Positions 14,967-16,591 of a stretch of 16,591 bases of DNA are shown in pieces. Position 1 is the first letter of the stretch; each line of letters starts with the position of its first letter. The stretch is from JAAYLU01 sp964458805 (GTDB lineage: Bacteria > Synergistota > Synergistia > Synergistales > Aminobacteriaceae), in the NCBI GenBank assembly GCA_964458805.1, contig CAYWKH010000048.1, positions 1 to 16,591 of the forward strand, read 5' to 3'. Under the pieces are notes generated by a model, which saw only the letters and a list, made by a program, of their open reading frames with translations, ran no database searches and was not told the origin of the DNA. A program made the translations under genes and the position numbers.

Positions 14967-15062
14967 ATAAGCAGGCGACCGAACGGGCGTTTTTTCCGTT
15001 CGTGTCGATCGCTTAGGCGGCATGCTTCTGGCCGCCTTCCGACATCGCGGTCGCCTGCTTAT
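14967..15062. repeat. 15-bp perfect inverted repeat enclosing two hairpins
   Basis: ATAAGCAGGCGACCG (14967-14981) is the exact complement of CGGTCGCCTGCTTAT (15048-15062). Between the arms lie CGAACGG/CCGTTCG (14980-15002, loop with six T), TGTCG/CGACA (15003-15007 with 15040-15044) and AGGCGGC/GCCGCCT (15015-15037, 9-base loop). The arrangement can fold into a compact branched structure of about 96 bases. No T-run follows a stem, so it is not a standard terminator. Confidence 0.85.
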
Positions 15063-15090
15063 CGTCATCCCGAGCGCAGCGAGGGATCCT
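15060..15090 (+). repeat. 31-bp direct repeat, copy R3
   Basis: Identical to the copy at 14879-14909. It begins within the right arm of the 15-bp inverted repeat and ends 28 bases before the 3' end of the peptidase gene. Confidence 0.9.
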
Positions 15091-15118
15091 ACTGTGTGGT
15101 AGCTCTGTCCTAGGGTCG

Positions 15119-15868
15119 TCAGCGCAGGTACTTTTCCGGGTTGACTGTCTTTCCGTCGATTATGACGCTGAAGTGGACGTGCGTGCAGGTGGCCCGCCCC
15201 GTGCGACCGACCTTGGCCAGCGGCTGGCCCTGCTGCACCAGGTCTCCAACCTTGACCAGGTTGGCGCTGTTGTGGCTGTACCGTGTTCCGACCCCGTCGC
15301 CGTGGTCCAGGGTGACCGTGCGGCCGTATCCGTGAAGGTTGCCGGAGAATATCACCTTGCCGGTGCGGGCCGCCAGAATCGGAGTGCCCAGCGGCGCCGG
15401 GATGTCCACGCCGTCGTGCAGCCGCCCCCGCCTCATGCCCCAGGGGGAGGATATCTTCCCCGCGACCGGGCGCAGGAACTGGTCGGACTGGCGGGCCGGG
15501 GCCCTCTTGACCGGCGCCGGGAGCTCCACCCTGGTCGTCTGCTCCCTGCCTATCGAGGCCGCGAACGACTCGCCGCGCCTCCTGGCGTGGACCTCGGCCA
15601 TTGTGAAGACGAGGTCGCCGTCCGTTCTTGGGATGAGGAGCTTCTCTCCCGCAGCCGGGGGGCTGTCCTGGAAGGAGACTTCGTTGGCCCTCTCGATGGT
15701 CCTGAGCGACACGCCGTATGCCACCGCGATCGAATCTCCGCACTCCCCGCACTGGACCCTGTGCTCTATCCAGGGAAGCTCGCTCCCCGTCGCAGGCGAG
15801 AAGGCGACGAGCAACACCGCGGCCGACAGCAAAAGGAACGGTCTTCTAAGAATCAGAGTATAAAGCAT
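15119..15868 (-). CDS. Secreted LysM-M23 family peptidoglycan endopeptidase
   Basis: A 249-aa protein. Residues 1-29 look like a signal peptide (RRPFLLLSAAVLLVAFSPATG). A LysM-like domain spans about 36-80, ending GEKLLIP; it has an unusual CGEC insertion (C40, C43). The M23 domain (about 130-249) has HDGVD (H151, D155) and HVH (H230, H232), the zinc and catalytic residues of lysostaphin-type enzymes, plus YSHNS with H199. All catalytic residues are present, so an active hydrolase of cross-link peptides is likely, working in the periplasm or cell wall. I prefer ATG 15866-15868, since GGGGGG lies 7 bases upstream; the ATG at 15874 is only one base from it. A divergent FmdE-family gene follows on the other side. 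Confidence 0.92.
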   Translation of the reverse strand: MLYTLILRRPFLLLSAAVLLVAFSPATGSELPWIEHRVQCGECGDSIAVAYGVSLRTIERANEVSFQDSPPAAGEKLLIPRTDGDLVFTMAEVHARRRGESFAASIGREQTTRVELPAPVKRAPARQSDQFLRPVAGKISSPWGMRRGRLHDGVDIPAPLGTPILAARTGKVIFSGNLHGYGRTVTLDHGDGVGTRYSHNSANLVKVGDLVQQGQPLAKVGRTGRATCTHVHFSVIIDGKTVNPEKYLR

Positions 15869-15914
15869 GGGCATTCCCCCCGAGGATGGCTGGTCATTTG
15901 TGAACCTTGCGCCG

Positions 15915-15920
15915 TATAAT
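15915..15920 (+). promoter_or_regulatory. Candidate -10 element of the FmdE-family gene
   Basis: A perfect TATAAT in the 144-base gap between divergent genes, 93 bases upstream of the ATG at 16013. No good -35 is visible. The surrounding GTATAATAC is nearly symmetric (GTATTATAC on the other strand), so it might serve the peptidase gene as well. Confidence 0.4.
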
Positions 15921-16012
15921 ACATGATAGTTTCGAGTTTAAGACAGTAAAACTACTTAGTTCACCTTCCCCGCCGACCGCGCCGGGAGGGCGTTTGCGAA
16001 GGAGGAAGCCGC

Positions 16013-16555
16013 ATGGATCAGGATATGAACCTCCCCGAGGATCTGAAAAGGGTGGTCGCGTTTCACGGGCACTTCTGCCCGGGCATACTGGTGGGCTGGA
16101 GGGCGGCCAGGCTCGCGATGAGGCTGCTCGACGCGGAGCGCGACCGCGACGAACAGCTGGTGGCGGTGACCGAGAACGACGCGTGCGGCGTGGACGCGAT
16201 CCAGTATGTGCTCGGCTGCACCTTCGGCAAGGGTAACCTGGTGTTCCGCGACTACGGAAAGCACGCCTACACGGTATTCCGGCGCTCGGACGGGAAGGGA
16301 GTGCGCCTGGTGTACAGGCCCGCCGAACGCGAGCTGACCCGCGAGGAGTCGGCCCGTCGCCTGCTGGAGGAGGAGGACGATGCCCTGTTCACGGTAGGGG
16401 CGCCTCGCGAGCCTATGCCCGACAGGGCCGTGATACGGACCTCCGCTGTGTGCGACATCTGCGGGGAGACAGCCATGGAGACCAAAATCCGCCCCCTGGA
16501 GGATGGCCGAATGGCCTGCGTCCCCTGCCGGCAGGCCCTCCCCCCGTCTCATTAA
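16013..16555 (+). CDS. FmdE-family protein with C-terminal zinc ribbon
   Basis: A 180-aa protein. The FmdE domain opens with FHGHFCPGILVG (H18, H20, C22) and continues with NDACGVDAIQYVLGCTFGKGNL (residues 55-76, C58 and C69), the metal-binding pattern of this family. A C-terminal zinc ribbon has CDIC and CVPC (C147, C150, C169, C172). FmdE was named for association with archaeal formylmethanofuran dehydrogenase. Bacterial members are common in anaerobes without methanogenesis and their role is not settled; metal or molybdenum-enzyme related work is the usual guess. The start is ATG 16013 behind AAGGAGG, 7 bases upstream. No partner gene is seen before the window ends. Confidence 0.9.
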   Translation: MDQDMNLPEDLKRVVAFHGHFCPGILVGWRAARLAMRLLDAERDRDEQLVAVTENDACGVDAIQYVLGCTFGKGNLVFRDYGKHAYTVFRRSDGKGVRLVYRPAERELTREESARRLLEEEDDALFTVGAPREPMPDRAVIRTSAVCDICGETAMETKIRPLEDGRMACVPCRQALPPSH

Positions 16556-16591
16556 GTCCCAATATTGAGACATGGCAATTCCAGTTGACAA

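Larger units (their letters stand above)
14770..15118. other. Non-coding region between kinase and peptidase genes
   Basis: This 349-base stretch contains no convincing gene. It holds the kinase promoter at its left edge, a GGCGGC/GCCGCC hairpin at 14843-14863, and a composite repeat element from 14879 to 15090 described in separate entries. Short open frames crossing it on the plus strand show no family pattern. Confidence 0.7.

Noticed and set aside
14980..15002. Hairpin with a T6 run as an intrinsic terminator
   Set aside because: The T run lies in the loop rather than after the stem on either strand, so it does not fit a terminator.
14879..15090. CRISPR array
   Set aside because: There are only two direct copies, 181 bases apart, with an inverted copy between them and no regular spacers or cas genes.
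16585..16590. TTGACA at the window edge as a -35 element
   Set aside because: It is a perfect hexamer, but the -10 position lies outside the window and cannot be examined.
1..16591. tRNA or rRNA genes near the origin
   Set aside because: No cloverleaf with a T-arm GTTCRA pattern and no rRNA-like sequence was recognised in any intergenic gap.

Overview
The window is a GC-rich bacterial chromosome segment carrying the replication origin and the genes around it. Gene content suggests an anaerobic amino-acid-fermenting bacterium, most plausibly of the Synergistota: a complete branched-chain/hydrophobic amino acid (Liv) transporter, a dnaA-dnaN-recF-mnmG-DUF721 block and an FmdE-family protein. 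This taxonomic call is an inference from content and style, not from a marker comparison. Strong GGAGG-type ribosome sites and many A/T-rich extended -10 promoters stand out against the GC-rich background.

Left arm (1-5027, all on the minus strand, so transcribed away from the origin): a DHH/DHHA1 phosphoesterase gene, then a Liv operon in the order livH-livM-livG-livF-substrate-binding protein. The last gene runs off the window edge. Coding regions overlap or nearly touch, except for an 87-base gap with a perfect GC hairpin before the binding-protein gene.

Origin (5028-7026): DnaA boxes lie on both sides of dnaA, a bipartite oriC. The dnaA-dnaN gap ends in a DnaA box, a short C-rich spacer, a trinucleotide series resembling DnaA-trios, and an A/T-rich stretch. 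This is the best candidate unwinding site.

Right arm, plus strand (5476-11618): dnaA, dnaN, recF, mnmG and a DUF721/DciA-like gene. From dnaN onward they are packed like an operon. DciA proteins are replicative helicase loaders, so initiator, clamp, repair ATPase and a probable loader sit together at the origin.

Right arm, minus strand (11620-15868): a large soluble hybrid histidine kinase (four PAS-like regions, HisKA, HATPase, receiver, HPt) whose stop codon is one base from the dciA stop, and a secreted LysM-M23 peptidoglycan hydrolase. Between these two genes lies a 349-base non-coding stretch with a 31-bp direct repeat, a degenerate inverted copy and a 15-bp perfect inverted repeat enclosing smaller hairpins. 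Finally (16013-16555, plus strand) comes an FmdE-family protein with a C-terminal zinc ribbon, divergent from the peptidase gene.

Most of the window is conserved housekeeping. The least explained parts are the structured repeat element, the origin details and the unusual residues in several replication proteins.
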